DNA from: UBA1275 sp002323515
Lineage (GTDB): Bacteria > Bacteroidota > Rhodothermia > Balneolales > Balneolaceae
DNA: 64,000 nt
Assembly: GCA_964007875.1 (NCBI GenBank)
Contig: CAXGAH010000002.1
Coordinates: 124,001-188,000, forward strand
Reading direction: 5' to 3'
Made by a program: the position numbers and the translations under genes. Below the pieces are notes generated by a model. That model was not told the origin of the DNA. It made no database searches and saw nothing but the letters and a program-made list of their open reading frames with translations. Shown piece after piece: positions 52,307 to 62,513 of this stretch. Each line of letters opens with the position of its first letter. Within the stretch, counting starts at the first letter, position 1.

Positions 52307-53641
52307 ATGTTAATTGATATTTTAAGAGGCCTTCTGGGAATGTTGGCTATCATAGGACTTAGTTATGCATTAAGTTCTAACAAGAAAGCGATAAATTGGA
52401 AGTTGGTCTTGACGGGACTTGGGATCCAATTTCTATTAGCTATTTTTATTTTAAAATCTAGTGCATTAAGTGATGTTTGGACCCCATTGGGTTGGCCTAA
52501 GGTGTTATTTGAGTGGATAGCCAGTTTTTTTGTCATCGTTCTTACCTACACCACGGCTGGTGCGGAATTTCTATTTAGTTCGCTAGCCCGAGGACCTGAG
52601 TACGAAGATTCGTTTGGAGTCATCTTTGCTTTTCAAGTACTTCCGACCATCATCTTCTTTGCCACTCTCACCTCTATATTGTACCATTATGGTATTCTGC
52701 AATGGGTAGTAAAGAGAGTATCTAAGGGGGTGCAAAAGTTAATGGGAACATCAGGCGCAGAAACCTTATCGGTGATTTCTAATATTTTTGTTGGCCAGAC
52801 AGAGGCCCCTTTGGTGATTAAGCCATTTTTAGATAAAATGACAAGGTCAGAGTTGTTGGCAATAATGACGGGTGGTATGGCTACCATTGCTGGAGGTGTG
52901 ATGGCAGCCTATGTAGCTATGTTGGGGCAATCCTTTGCTATAGCCAATGGTTTAGAATTGGTAGTGGCTCAACAACTCTTTGCAGAGCGTTTATTGGGAG
53001 CGTCACTTATGGCTGCTCCAGCGGCCTTGATCATAGCTAAAATTTTGGAACCTGAAACCGAAAAAGCGGTTACCGCCGGTACTGTTGAAATGGTTGTTGA
53101 AAAATTAGACGCTAACGGGATTGATGCTGCTGCAACTGGTGCGGGTGTTGGACTTAAACTAGCCGCTAATGTTGGCGCTATGTTGCTGGCCTTTATTGCA
53201 TTATTAGCCATGATAAATGGTTTTCTTGATTGGGTGGGTCTTAATACAGGATTAAACTCTGTTATTGGTAGCTCATTGAGTATAGAATGGTTGCTAGGTT
53301 GGATTTTAGCACCTGTTGCTTGGGTCATTGGTATACCTCTTCAAGATGTGACCTCAGTGGGTTCACTGATAGGGACAAAAATTGTACTGAATGAGTTTGT
53401 AGCCTATTTAAAATTAGCCGACTTAGTCGCTGCGGCCAATTTAACTCCTAAGACTATTGCTATGGCAACTTTTGCCTTGTGTGGATTCGCTAATTTATCC
53501 TCTATTGCTATTCAAATCGGAGGAATTGGCAGTCTAGCTCCATCACGTAAATCCGAAATAGCAAGCTTTGGTATTAAAGCGGTCTTTGCAGGAACAATGG
53601 CAAATTTAATGACCGCTACATGGGCTGGAATGTTATTTTAA
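52307..53641 (+). CDS. Concentrative nucleoside transporter (NupC/CNT family)
   Basis: Sodium- or proton-driven nucleoside importer of the inner membrane. Seen: family blocks GQTEAPLVIKPFL, MTGGMATIAGGVMAAYV, LIGTKIVLNEFVAYL and CGFANLSSIAIQIGGI, with eight or more hydrophobic helices over 444 aa. It is 26 nt after tdk and likely co-transcribed, forming a nucleoside uptake and phosphorylation pair. Confidence 0.94.
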   Translation: MLIDILRGLLGMLAIIGLSYALSSNKKAINWKLVLTGLGIQFLLAIFILKSSALSDVWTPLGWPKVLFEWIASFFVIVLTYTTAGAEFLFSSLARGPEYEDSFGVIFAFQVLPTIIFFATLTSILYHYGILQWVVKRVSKGVQKLMGTSGAETLSVISNIFVGQTEAPLVIKPFLDKMTRSELLAIMTGGMATIAGGVMAAYVAMLGQSFAIANGLELVVAQQLFAERLLGASLMAAPAALIIAKILEPETEKAVTAGTVEMVVEKLDANGIDAAATGAGVGLKLAANVGAMLLAFIALLAMINGFLDWVGLNTGLNSVIGSSLSIEWLLGWILAPVAWVIGIPLQDVTSVGSLIGTKIVLNEFVAYLKLADLVAAANLTPKTIAMATFALCGFANLSSIAIQIGGIGSLAPSRKSEIASFGIKAVFAGTMANLMTATWAGMLF

Positions 53642-53789
53642 AAAAGACACAATCTTTCTTTAAATTTGGTCGTTATTAATGGTTGAATGCCTTGAATTAA
53701 ATTGAGTCAAAGCGTTACCATTCTCAAAATACACCATCCCAAACAATTAACTTAACTATTCATTAAACGTGCTAAATAAAACAATTACT

Positions 53790-55754
53790 ATGTTCGCTCG
53801 GAAAGGTTATTCTATTTCCCTATTTATCATTCTTGCATTGAGCATATTAACGCTATACTGTTCAAGCGCTCCCAATGTGCTAAAGAAAAATAAATCTAAA
53901 TCAGTTGTAGGTACAGTTGGCTCAGAGATCATTGAGTTTAACGATTTAATAGAGGGTTATATGTCAGGTGGTGTCAATCAAGACCCAACAGCAGAGGAGT
54001 TAAAAGATTTTTTACCTATTTATTTGAACTACCGCGCCAAATTATTGTCGGCAAGAGAATCAGGCTACTTCGAGAATAAAACTATACTGGATGAATACAC
54101 TATGTATGCAAAACAAGCAGCATATGCCTATTGGTTAGACCGTGAAATTAAACCAACCATTTTCGAACAATTCAAGAGTAGATATAATGAGGAATTAAAG
54201 TCCTCACATGTCTTAATCTCTTTACTTCCACTTGCACCAACATCGGATACCTTAGCAGCCTATAACAAAATAATGGAGGCCAGAGAATTATTTTTATCCG
54301 GAGAAAAGACGATGGCTGAGTTAAATGGAGAGTACTCAACAACCAGAAATGGGCAGTTAATGGGTGGTGATTTGCCCTGGTTTAGCGTTGGTGTTACTGT
54401 GGGGGCTTTCGAAGATGCTTTATACGCATTGGATGAGGGTGAGCTATCGATGCCAATTCGCACCCAATTTGGGTATCATCTTATCCATTTAGAAGAGCGC
54501 AGAGAGCGAACTCCTGCTAGAGATATCTCTCATATTTTTATCTCTCGTCGTAGTGATATAGAAAAGATGGATGATTTGTATGAACAACTACAACAAGGAA
54601 CCCCATGGATGAATTTAGTTGTCGAATTTTCTGAAGACCGAGCATCGGTATCTAATGAAGGAAATATTGGATGGGTATCTTATAGTAGTCGTTATGACCA
54701 AGCATTTATTGATTCGGTAATGAATCTAGATCCCTCCCTCCCTTATTCAAGACCTATTGAGAGTATATATGGGATTCACATTTTTCGAGTTGATTCAGTA
54801 CAGACGTTTAAAAATGAGTCCGAAAAGGATGAGTTCTTAACTCAAGAGTTAGATAAGAGCTCTAATTTTGAGCGCAGTAATGAATTTGTCTTAAATTGGT
54901 TGTCCGAGCAGTATAATCTTCGTGTTAACACTGAACTTATTACCGGTCTCACCAATTCGTTCACCTCAGCCGATTCGTTACCGGTTAAACAGGTACTTGA
55001 TGTGGCCAATGGATTTAACTCAGATACCTTATTCGCTTTTAAGGGTGGTACCGCAACTGTCGCAGATTTTTACGATTACTTGATTGAAACTCACTCTAAT
55101 AAAGCATTAAATCAGGTGCAGTCAAGCTGGTTTAATGACTATCAGGAATATTTCCTCGATTCTGAACTAGCTAATTTTACTCTAAACGTATTTCCTGAGT
55201 TTTCTGAACAAACCGACTCTTATCATCGGGGTCTTGTGGTGTATCAAATTAATGAAGATTCCGTTTGGAGTAGTGTAACTGTTGACTCTACCCTACTAAT
55301 GAATCGTTACCTTAGTAATAACACCGATTATCGATTTGAAACTCGATATTATTATCATCTTGTTTCGGCTAGATATGATTCTACCCTTAAAAAAGCTGAG
55401 GACTTTATTGTTCAAGGAGGCCATCCAGATAGCCTTAGAGCCAATGACTTTCCGGTTGCTGTTATGTCAGATTCAACAGGGATATTTCAAGGAGAACCAT
55501 TTACTCGACTAGCCGAGATGGAAATTGGAAATATTAGTGAATACTTTACCTACAATAACAGAAAAGCCTTTTTTGTGATAAATGATGTTCTTCCGGCTAG
55601 GAAAATGACTTTTGATGAAGCTTTCAATCGTTTATTATCCGATTATCAACCTATTCGTGAGGAAAACTGGTTGCAGCGACTCAGAAATAAGTATCAGGTT
55701 CAAGCTTATCCCGATGTTATAGATGATAACTTTGTTTCTTTAGACGCAAATTAA
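53790..55754 (+). CDS. Lipoprotein PpiC-type prolyl isomerase with two parvulin domains
   Basis: Periplasmic folding factor. Seen: signal with Cys23 in LTLYC (numbered from ATG 53790; GTG 53769 gives 7 more residues), a helical N-domain, and two parvulin-like domains at about 138-240 and 243-340, the first with SSHVLI and FGYHLIHLEER and the second ISHIFISRR and GIHIFRV. The remaining C-terminal half (~300 aa) is of unknown fold. First of three tandem SurA-like genes followed by MoxR. Confidence 0.88.
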   Translation: MFARKGYSISLFIILALSILTLYCSSAPNVLKKNKSKSVVGTVGSEIIEFNDLIEGYMSGGVNQDPTAEELKDFLPIYLNYRAKLLSARESGYFENKTILDEYTMYAKQAAYAYWLDREIKPTIFEQFKSRYNEELKSSHVLISLLPLAPTSDTLAAYNKIMEARELFLSGEKTMAELNGEYSTTRNGQLMGGDLPWFSVGVTVGAFEDALYALDEGELSMPIRTQFGYHLIHLEERRERTPARDISHIFISRRSDIEKMDDLYEQLQQGTPWMNLVVEFSEDRASVSNEGNIGWVSYSSRYDQAFIDSVMNLDPSLPYSRPIESIYGIHIFRVDSVQTFKNESEKDEFLTQELDKSSNFERSNEFVLNWLSEQYNLRVNTELITGLTNSFTSADSLPVKQVLDVANGFNSDTLFAFKGGTATVADFYDYLIETHSNKALNQVQSSWFNDYQEYFLDSELANFTLNVFPEFSEQTDSYHRGLVVYQINEDSVWSSVTVDSTLLMNRYLSNNTDYRFETRYYYHLVSARYDSTLKKAEDFIVQGGHPDSLRANDFPVAVMSDSTGIFQGEPFTRLAEMEIGNISEYFTYNNRKAFFVINDVLPARKMTFDEAFNRLLSDYQPIREENWLQRLRNKYQVQAYPDVIDDNFVSLDAN

Positions 55755-55830
55755 AAGTGTTTATTACCATCTCCCACTGAAATTAGCATATATCCCAAAT
55801 CCTTCTAAAAGACTTCTTTTAATTATATAA

Positions 55831-56685
55831 ATGTTGAAAATAACACACTTTTTACTCTTAATTCTAACCTTAGTTCTCTGCAATTGTGATTTCAAGAGTT
55901 CGAATGATGAGTATGTTATTGCGAAGGTAAATAATGATGTGTTATTACAATCTGAATTAATGCAAAAAATACCACCACAGCGGTTTGCTCTCGCAGATTC
56001 AGCTCAAATCGTGAGTGACTATATACAACAGTGGATTATGGACAGAATATTATTGCAAGAGGCATATCGTTTACAAATCCATCGTGAAGAGGAGGTAATG
56101 GACAAAATAAACGAGCTTACAGAGGACTACATATTACAAATCTCCAAAGAACACATAACCAAAGAACTAAATCCGGATGTGACCGTATCTTTAGATGAGG
56201 CAAGAGATTACTATCAAGAGAATAAGGATAATTTTTTATTGGATGAACGATTTATCCGATTCCGATTCTTTAAAACCAATAGCCTCAACGAAGCATCTAG
56301 GGCCCGTCAAGAGCTATTGAGGGGAAGTGATTGGGAAAATGTGGTTAGTAGTTATGCACTTCAACCCGAGTATACTCTTGATCACTCAGAACGTTTTTGG
56401 CCGATAACCAGAGCGGCCTCCGATTCCCCTATTATGAATAGATACTTGCAGATAATTGGTTTAAGTGAAATTTCAGTGATTGAAAAAGTAGGGAATGAAC
56501 ACCATTTTGTTCAACTTTTAGAAGAGAAACCAAAAGGTGAACATCCGGATTTAGAGTGGTTGCTGACAGAGATTCAAAAATGGCTCTTGTTAGAAAAAAA
56601 ACGGACTAGCTTCAAAAGCTATCAACAGAATCTCTATCTTCAGGCAGAAGCCAACAATGAGATAGAAATAAAATTACCTAATTAA
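55831..56685 (+). CDS. SurA-like lipoprotein with degenerate parvulin domain
   Basis: 284 aa with a lipoprotein signal (CNC, Cys17/19), a SurA-N-like helical domain (about 25-110) and a C-terminal region (about 125-250) that follows the parvulin order but lacks the usual GG-x-GW and the active His and Phe residues. It therefore likely works as a chaperone, not an isomerase. It ends 4 nt before the next SurA-like gene. Confidence 0.75.
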   Translation: MLKITHFLLLILTLVLCNCDFKSSNDEYVIAKVNNDVLLQSELMQKIPPQRFALADSAQIVSDYIQQWIMDRILLQEAYRLQIHREEEVMDKINELTEDYILQISKEHITKELNPDVTVSLDEARDYYQENKDNFLLDERFIRFRFFKTNSLNEASRARQELLRGSDWENVVSSYALQPEYTLDHSERFWPITRAASDSPIMNRYLQIIGLSEISVIEKVGNEHHFVQLLEEKPKGEHPDLEWLLTEIQKWLLLEKKRTSFKSYQQNLYLQAEANNEIEIKLPN

Positions 56686-56689
56686 ATGT

Positions 56690-58114
56690 ATGTACGAACC
56701 CAAGGATTTTACTAAACCCCTTCCCATTAAATTTATTTGGACTTTTTTCGCAATATTACTGTTATCACTGATAACCCCAATCTTGCTTTGGGCTCAAAAC
56801 TCAACGATCTCGCAGCCTAGGCCCACCGATCAGATTATCGCTCAGGTTAATGATCGTGTCATATTAAAGTCAGATATAGATACCGACGTTCGAACCTATA
56901 TATTGCAAAATAGAAGTTACGGTCAGAGTATTCCATTCAGTGAAGCATTATGGTTTAATTTTCTGGAAAACTCAGTAGAAAACTTTATTCTACTTGAGAA
57001 GGCTAAAATTGACTCGGTTATAATACCAGATGACCGAGTAAACAGAGCAATGGATCAACGTATTCAACAACTTATAATGCAAGCAGGATCCGAACAGGCA
57101 TTAGAACGAGCTTTTGATAAGCCTGTTATCCAACTTCGCGAAGAATTCAGAGAAGATTTCAGAGAACAAATGACCACGGAGCAGGTTCGACAGACCTATT
57201 TATCAGGTGTAACAATAACTCGGCCTGAAGTAGCTGAATTTTTCGAAAGTATTCCTAAAGATTCCCTGCCAACAATACCTGAACAAGTAGCCCTTTCTCA
57301 AATTGTTATTATACCACCAGCAAAAAAAAATGCCAAAGAAGCGGCTCGTTATTTTGCAGAGAGCCTACGAGATTCCATCTTGGTACATGGAATCCCTCTA
57401 GAAGATTTAGCTAGGCGTCACAGTGATGGTCCTTCAGGTCCAAGAGGCGGTTTACTACCACTCATGGGGCTTAACGAATTGGTATCTGAATACTCAGCCG
57501 CTGCTGCTGCCTTAACTCAAGGACAAATATCCGAAGTGGTTGAAACAGAATATGGATATCATGTAATAGAATTAATTAAACGGATTGGAGATCAGATTGA
57601 GACGCGACACATTCTTATTTCGGTAAATGCAGAAGAACTTGATGATGATGTCGCCATGAAGCGATTAATTAGTATTCGAGATAGTTTGGTTGAAATACCT
57701 GACCTTGAATTTTCAAGCTTGGCTCGAACAAAAAGCCAAGACCCCATAACTAAAGTAACCGGAGGTAAGGTATTAGATCCTGAGACTGGAGAGCGATACA
57801 TCTCTTTAAATAGATTAGATGCTAACCTATATCGAACCGTATTGTTACTTGAAAATGTGGGGGATATTTCTGAACCAAGGGCATTTACTCTAAATTCACC
57901 GCAAGGTGCCCGTGCTTATAGAATTATTCATTTAGATGAGCGCATTGAGGAACACATAGCTAATATGGATTTAGATTTTGAAAGACTCCGAAACATTGCA
58001 CTTCAACAAAAACAATTGCGCGAATACACACAATGGGTTGAGGAACTACGGGAAGAAGTGTACATAGAATATCGTATTGATTTGCCTAGTGCTTCCTTAT
58101 CTCCCCAATTTTAA
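56690..58114 (+). CDS. surA: Periplasmic SurA-like peptidyl-prolyl isomerase
   Basis: Outer-membrane protein chaperone candidate. Seen: an N-terminal export signal (about 13-35), a SurA-N domain with IIAQVNDRVILKSDID, parvulin domain 1 at about 197-302 (HSDGPSGPRGGLL and GYHVIEL) and parvulin domain 2 at about 303-430 (TRHILISV and YRIIHLDERIEE). Length 474 aa matches SurA. The third in a tandem trio; moxR starts 20 nt later. Confidence 0.9.
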   Translation: MYEPKDFTKPLPIKFIWTFFAILLLSLITPILLWAQNSTISQPRPTDQIIAQVNDRVILKSDIDTDVRTYILQNRSYGQSIPFSEALWFNFLENSVENFILLEKAKIDSVIIPDDRVNRAMDQRIQQLIMQAGSEQALERAFDKPVIQLREEFREDFREQMTTEQVRQTYLSGVTITRPEVAEFFESIPKDSLPTIPEQVALSQIVIIPPAKKNAKEAARYFAESLRDSILVHGIPLEDLARRHSDGPSGPRGGLLPLMGLNELVSEYSAAAAALTQGQISEVVETEYGYHVIELIKRIGDQIETRHILISVNAEELDDDVAMKRLISIRDSLVEIPDLEFSSLARTKSQDPITKVTGGKVLDPETGERYISLNRLDANLYRTVLLLENVGDISEPRAFTLNSPQGARAYRIIHLDERIEEHIANMDLDFERLRNIALQQKQLREYTQWVEELREEVYIEYRIDLPSASLSPQF

Positions 58115-58133
58115 CAATTAGGACTATTTAGAC

Positions 58134-59135
58134 ATGATAAAAGAAGTCGATTCGGTAGAAAAAGCAAAAGCCTTTTCACAACAATTCGTTGCTCTTAAAA
58201 ACGAAATACAAAAAGTGATAATTGGGCAGGAAGAGATTATTGAATTACTTTTAGTCAGTCTTTTTTCTAAGGGACATTGTCTGCTGGTTGGAGTACCTGG
58301 ATTGGCCAAAACACTTCTTATCAAAACACTCTCTGAGGCGTTAGATTTAGATTTTAATCGAATTCAATTCACCCCAGATTTGATGCCGGGTGATGTAACT
58401 GGCACTGAGGTTATCGAGGAAAACAAAGAAGCAGGTACCAAAGGCTTTCGATTTATAAAAGGCCCTATTTTTTCAAATATATTATTAGCTGACGAAATTA
58501 ACCGTACACCACCGAAAACTCAATCGGCGTTACTCGAAGGCATGCAAGAATATCATGTGACTGCATCGGGTAAAAGCTATGACCTAGACCAACCTTTCTT
58601 TGTATTGGCTACCCAAAACCCCATTGAACAAGAAGGAACCTACCCTCTTCCGGAAGCTCAATTAGATCGCTTTATGTTTCAGCTTTGGGTTGACTATCCC
58701 ACTTTTGATCAGGAAAAACAAATAATTACCCAAACAACTAGCACGACCTCTCCTTCTCCACGTCTACAAATGAATAAGACGGATATATTGGAGTACCAGC
58801 AACTAATTCGCGAAGTACCTATACCCTCGTCTGTGCTAGATATTACGGTATCTTTGGTCAGTAGCACTCGTCCAGGTGCTTCCGATAACAAATCTGGTAA
58901 GCATAGTATCGCAAATGAATTTTTAAGTTGGGGAGCTGGGCCTAGAGCATCCCAAAATTTGATCATTGCAGCAAAAACTAAAGCTTTATCGGAAGGTCGA
59001 TTCAATATTACTGAGGATGACATAAAATACTTAGCAGTACCCGTGCTTCGGCATAGAATTATCCCGAATTACGCAGCAGAAGCGCAAGGATTGAGCTCCG
59101 TTGATATTATTGGTAATATTTTGAATACATTATAA
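58134..59135 (+). CDS. MoxR-family AAA+ ATPase
   Basis: Chaperone-like ATPase usually paired with VWA proteins. Seen: Walker A GVPGLAKT, DLMPGDVTG, Walker B ADEINRTPPKTQSALLEGMQE, and a sensor-1 ATQNPIEQEGTYPLPEAQLDRF block. Length 333 aa. Directly followed (9 nt) by a membrane VWA protein, the classic partnership, though without the DUF58 gene that normally lies between them. Confidence 0.93.
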   Translation: MIKEVDSVEKAKAFSQQFVALKNEIQKVIIGQEEIIELLLVSLFSKGHCLLVGVPGLAKTLLIKTLSEALDLDFNRIQFTPDLMPGDVTGTEVIEENKEAGTKGFRFIKGPIFSNILLADEINRTPPKTQSALLEGMQEYHVTASGKSYDLDQPFFVLATQNPIEQEGTYPLPEAQLDRFMFQLWVDYPTFDQEKQIITQTTSTTSPSPRLQMNKTDILEYQQLIREVPIPSSVLDITVSLVSSTRPGASDNKSGKHSIANEFLSWGAGPRASQNLIIAAKTKALSEGRFNITEDDIKYLAVPVLRHRIIPNYAAEAQGLSSVDIIGNILNTL

Positions 59136-59144
59136 AAGGTATTC

Positions 59145-61376
59145 ATGGATTTTGTTGGCTTTCAACATAATTTTCCTGTCTTTTTACTCTCGCTTATTTG
59201 GCTAGGCTGTATACTTATAATTTGGTGGAGTTACTCCAAGGAAAAGAAATTAGATACTAAGATAGCTATAGGGTTAAGTTCATTACGTACTTTAAGTGTT
59301 ACGATATTATTTCTACTGCTATTTAACCCTATTTTTTTTAGTAGTGATCTCCAGAAATCACCTCAAAACTTAATGGTACTTCTTGATAACTCTGAAAGTA
59401 TGAGCTTAAATAAAGGTGATTATAAAGGAGCTGCTACCTATAAGAACGTGCTAGATGAACTACAACAACTTGAGCAGCAACTAAACATTGTTTGGTATCA
59501 ATTTGGAAATTTTGTGCGCCCCTCTTCTGCTATAGATAGTATTCGCCTTAACGATTCAGATTCTCATTTAACCCAGGCAATTCAACAAGTACAAGCATTA
59601 AAAGAGGATTTTCAAGGAGTTCTTTTGGTCTCTGATGGCATACATAATTCTACTATAGACGCAAGTATAGAGGCAGAATTAACAGGACTCCCCTTCTATG
59701 TAGTAGCAATGGGTGATACAAATGGAGTTCAAGATGTATCTATTGTTGATGTGCAACGAAATAGCTTAGGCTACTTGAATACTTCTCATGAATTCTCGGT
59801 CAGTATTCAAGCAGATGGCTACGCTAATGAACAACTGACATTATCGATCAGTGATCTCATGGGGAATGTATTAGAAAGTACCACTCTTGAAGTCTCAACA
59901 AGTGGGCAACGTATCGTTCACCCTTTTAGGGTTAACTTGAATAAGATAGGCTTACAATCTTTCCGCTTTGGTATAGAAGCTTTGGAAAACGAATGGACGT
60001 TAATGAATAACGAACTTCGTACTTCTGTTCAGGTGATTGATGATCAGATCGATGTGGTGCACATTGCCTATCAGGTGCATCCTGATGTTCGTATGATACG
60101 AGATATTGTATCTACCAACCCTCAGATGCGCTTGCACACGGTAACCTTACAGCGAGATGGTAGTTACTTAGAAACGGATCTGGATGAAGATCTAGAGGCC
60201 GATATTGTTATTATTCATGGTGAACCGTGGGTAAATATCCTTGAACTAACTGAAAAAATCGGATTAGAACTGTCGTCAATGCCAATGGTATACCTACATA
60301 TTCCAAGTCCTGTAAGAAGTAGATTATTGAATTCTTCTGTTTGGGAGCCTATGAATGATTGGTTTGATAACTCAGTGGGCCGTTTTCATCTGAATGCCAA
60401 TACCAATGAGACGGTACCACCGGTAAATGCTAATTCTTTGACCTTAAGTAGACATCCAATAGTAGCTGGTATTCCGAGACTAACCGAATCTACACCTAGT
60501 CTATCGGGCATACTGAGTCGACCACTATCTCTTTATGATACCATCATTAATGCCCGCTATATTGGAGATCAAGAGGTATTCCCTACGATTCAAGTTAAGC
60601 AGTTTAGCTCATCTCGAACGGTGTTGGTTTCACATTGGAATTGGTATTTGTTTTATCAAAGTTCACGCGGTCAACTGCGGGATTATGTGGATCAATTGTT
60701 TTCAAATATGATTTACTGGGTCAATAGTAATCCCAATGAAGACAACATCCAAATAAATACAAGCAGAACAACCTACTCTGTTAACGAATCTGTACAATTC
60801 AATGCAACTTTGCTGAATGATAGTGGACAACCTGAGAATGATGCTTCTGTTGAAATACTTATTTATGAACATGATTCCATGAATGCAGTATCGAGTTCTG
60901 ATAATGAATTAGAAAAACAGATTTCGACCAATAATGCATCAAAAGATCAGAACGACCGAACCGAGTTACGTTCCAATATACAGTTGACTCCTTCCGGATC
61001 TGGTGAGTACACTGGAACAATTGACATAGATGAGGAAGGCATTTTTTCTTATGACTCCATTGTACGTAAAAATGGTGCTGAATTAACTAGAGCCAGCGGT
61101 CAGTTTATTGTTCAAAAATCCAATGATGAATTTGTAGTTACGAGTCGAGATAACTCGCTTCTACAAAGTATTGCTGCTGAAACCGACGGGTTTTTTTTGG
61201 AGTACAATAAAATTGAAATGCTTGGAGGTAGTATGCAAACCAGTGGGCTATTCGAAACCGTTGATATTCTGGTCGAGGAGTATTTCTATCCTGTGCAGAA
61301 AGTGTTTTGGTTCTTTATTGTGTTGATTTTATTAGGGCTTGAATGGTTCGCTAGGAAATGGGTTGGCTTGTTGTAG
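59145..61376 (+). CDS. Large membrane protein with VWA-like domain
   Basis: 743 aa. Seen: two N-terminal membrane helices (about 12-29 and 46-63), a VWA-like domain with MIDAS D81-N-S83-E-S85 and a later LLVSDGIHNS strand, then ~500 aa of extracytoplasmic beta-rich sequence with two to three Ig-like modules, and a C-terminal helix (about 717-735). This fits a membrane-tethered MoxR partner with an outward domain. Ends convergent with apt. Confidence 0.8.
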   Translation: MDFVGFQHNFPVFLLSLIWLGCILIIWWSYSKEKKLDTKIAIGLSSLRTLSVTILFLLLFNPIFFSSDLQKSPQNLMVLLDNSESMSLNKGDYKGAATYKNVLDELQQLEQQLNIVWYQFGNFVRPSSAIDSIRLNDSDSHLTQAIQQVQALKEDFQGVLLVSDGIHNSTIDASIEAELTGLPFYVVAMGDTNGVQDVSIVDVQRNSLGYLNTSHEFSVSIQADGYANEQLTLSISDLMGNVLESTTLEVSTSGQRIVHPFRVNLNKIGLQSFRFGIEALENEWTLMNNELRTSVQVIDDQIDVVHIAYQVHPDVRMIRDIVSTNPQMRLHTVTLQRDGSYLETDLDEDLEADIVIIHGEPWVNILELTEKIGLELSSMPMVYLHIPSPVRSRLLNSSVWEPMNDWFDNSVGRFHLNANTNETVPPVNANSLTLSRHPIVAGIPRLTESTPSLSGILSRPLSLYDTIINARYIGDQEVFPTIQVKQFSSSRTVLVSHWNWYLFYQSSRGQLRDYVDQLFSNMIYWVNSNPNEDNIQINTSRTTYSVNESVQFNATLLNDSGQPENDASVEILIYEHDSMNAVSSSDNELEKQISTNNASKDQNDRTELRSNIQLTPSGSGEYTGTIDIDEEGIFSYDSIVRKNGAELTRASGQFIVQKSNDEFVVTSRDNSLLQSIAAETDGFFLEYNKIEMLGGSMQTSGLFETVDILVEEYFYPVQKVFWFFIVLILLGLEWFARKWVGLL

Positions 61377-61391
61377 TCTATGCCCTTTAAC

Positions 61392-61409
61392 AAGTTACGT
61401 TAGTAACTT
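61392..61409. terminator. Putative bidirectional terminator
   Basis: AAGTTAC (61392-61398), loop GTTA, GTAACTT (61403-61409): a perfect 7-bp stem in the 33-nt gap between convergent genes, with T's following on the plus strand and A/T-rich sequence on the other side. AT-rich stem, so moderate strength. Confidence 0.5.
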
Positions 61410-61934
61410 TTAATACTGAATTATAGAGTAGGATGGAATTTCTTTAAGAAGTTGATTTTTTCCCGATAAGAAGCTTAATTCGATGATAAAAGAATAGCCA
61501 ACAACCTGCCCTCCTAGCTCCAAAACCAATTCTGTAGCTGCTTTTGCGGTTCCACCTGTGGCGAGTAAATCGTCGTGTATAATCACTTTATCGCCTGGGT
61601 TAATGGCATCGGTATGCATTTCTAGAATATCTTTACCATACTCTAAACCGTACTCTTTTTGTATGGTTTGGTATGGTAATTTACCCTTTTTTCTTGCCGG
61701 CGCGAAGCCAGCTTGAAACTTAGCTGCTAAACTTGGTCCGAATAGAAAACCTCTAGATTCTAGCCCGACAACTTTGTCAATTGTTAAAGTGTCGAAAGGT
61801 TTTTGTAAGGCAGAAAGTGTTAACTCGTTTGCCTTAGTATCTAACAATAATGGTGTAATATCTTTAAATTGAATCCCCGTTTCTGGGAAATCAGGTATAA
61901 TTCGAATGTGTGAGCGTATGTATTCTGTGTCCAT
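61410..61934 (-). CDS. apt: Adenine phosphoribosyltransferase
   Basis: Salvages adenine to AMP with PRPP. Seen: IPDFPETGIQFKDITPLL at the N-terminus, GLESRGFLFG, the flexible-loop RKKGKLPYQTI and the PRPP motif VIIHDDLLATGGTA. Length 174 aa is typical. It is divergent from tadA across 56 nt. Confidence 0.96.
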   Translation of the reverse strand: MDTEYIRSHIRIIPDFPETGIQFKDITPLLLDTKANELTLSALQKPFDTLTIDKVVGLESRGFLFGPSLAAKFQAGFAPARKKGKLPYQTIQKEYGLEYGKDILEMHTDAINPGDKVIIHDDLLATGGTAKAATELVLELGGQVVGYSFIIELSFLSGKNQLLKEIPSYSIIQY

Positions 61935-61990
61935 GTTAGAAAGATGAGCTTGAGCGGTTACTGAGTTAAAAGCTAAGTATATTGAAATTT

Positions 61991-62470
61991 ATGAGCAACA
62001 ATGAACCTATTTGGCAGCAGCATCAATTTTATATGGCTAAAGCGATAGAATTAGCTGAGCAAGCATATGACCATGGTGAAGTACCTGTTGGGGCGGTTGT
62101 CGTCCAAGAAAATAAAATCATAGGTAAGGGATTTAATCAAACTCAAATGCTTCAAGACGCTACTGCTCACGCTGAAATGATTGCTTTATCCGCAGCTTTT
62201 GAAGCAAATGGTTCCAAATATCTGCATGGAGCCACTTTGTATGTCAGTTTAGAGCCGTGTGTTATGTGTGCAGGAGCATTATTGTTGTCTAAAATTGACC
62301 GGCTTGTTTTTGGAGCTTCTGATCCAAAATCAGGAGCTTGTGGTAGTCTTTTCAATATTCATGACGACAAAAAACTGAATCATCATTTTGAGGTAATTCA
62401 AGGCATACTGGAAGCGGATGCTGAGTACCTTCTGAAAACATTCTTTGCAAAAAAGAGGAGTAAAGGCTAA
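61991..62470 (+). CDS. tadA: tRNA adenosine(34) deaminase TadA
   Basis: Zinc enzyme making inosine at tRNA-Arg position 34. Seen: HAE (60-62) and P89-C90-x2-C93 zinc and proton-shuttle motifs, PVGAVVV, and the RLVFGASDPKSGACGSL C-terminal block. Length 159 aa. ATG 61991 (MSNNEP) is preferred over TTG 61982. Confidence 0.95.
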   Translation: MSNNEPIWQQHQFYMAKAIELAEQAYDHGEVPVGAVVVQENKIIGKGFNQTQMLQDATAHAEMIALSAAFEANGSKYLHGATLYVSLEPCVMCAGALLLSKIDRLVFGASDPKSGACGSLFNIHDDKKLNHHFEVIQGILEADAEYLLKTFFAKKRSKG

Positions 62471-62513
62471 ATCTCCCTGGTGTTCAACATTGACCTATAC
62501 CAAGTTATCTATA

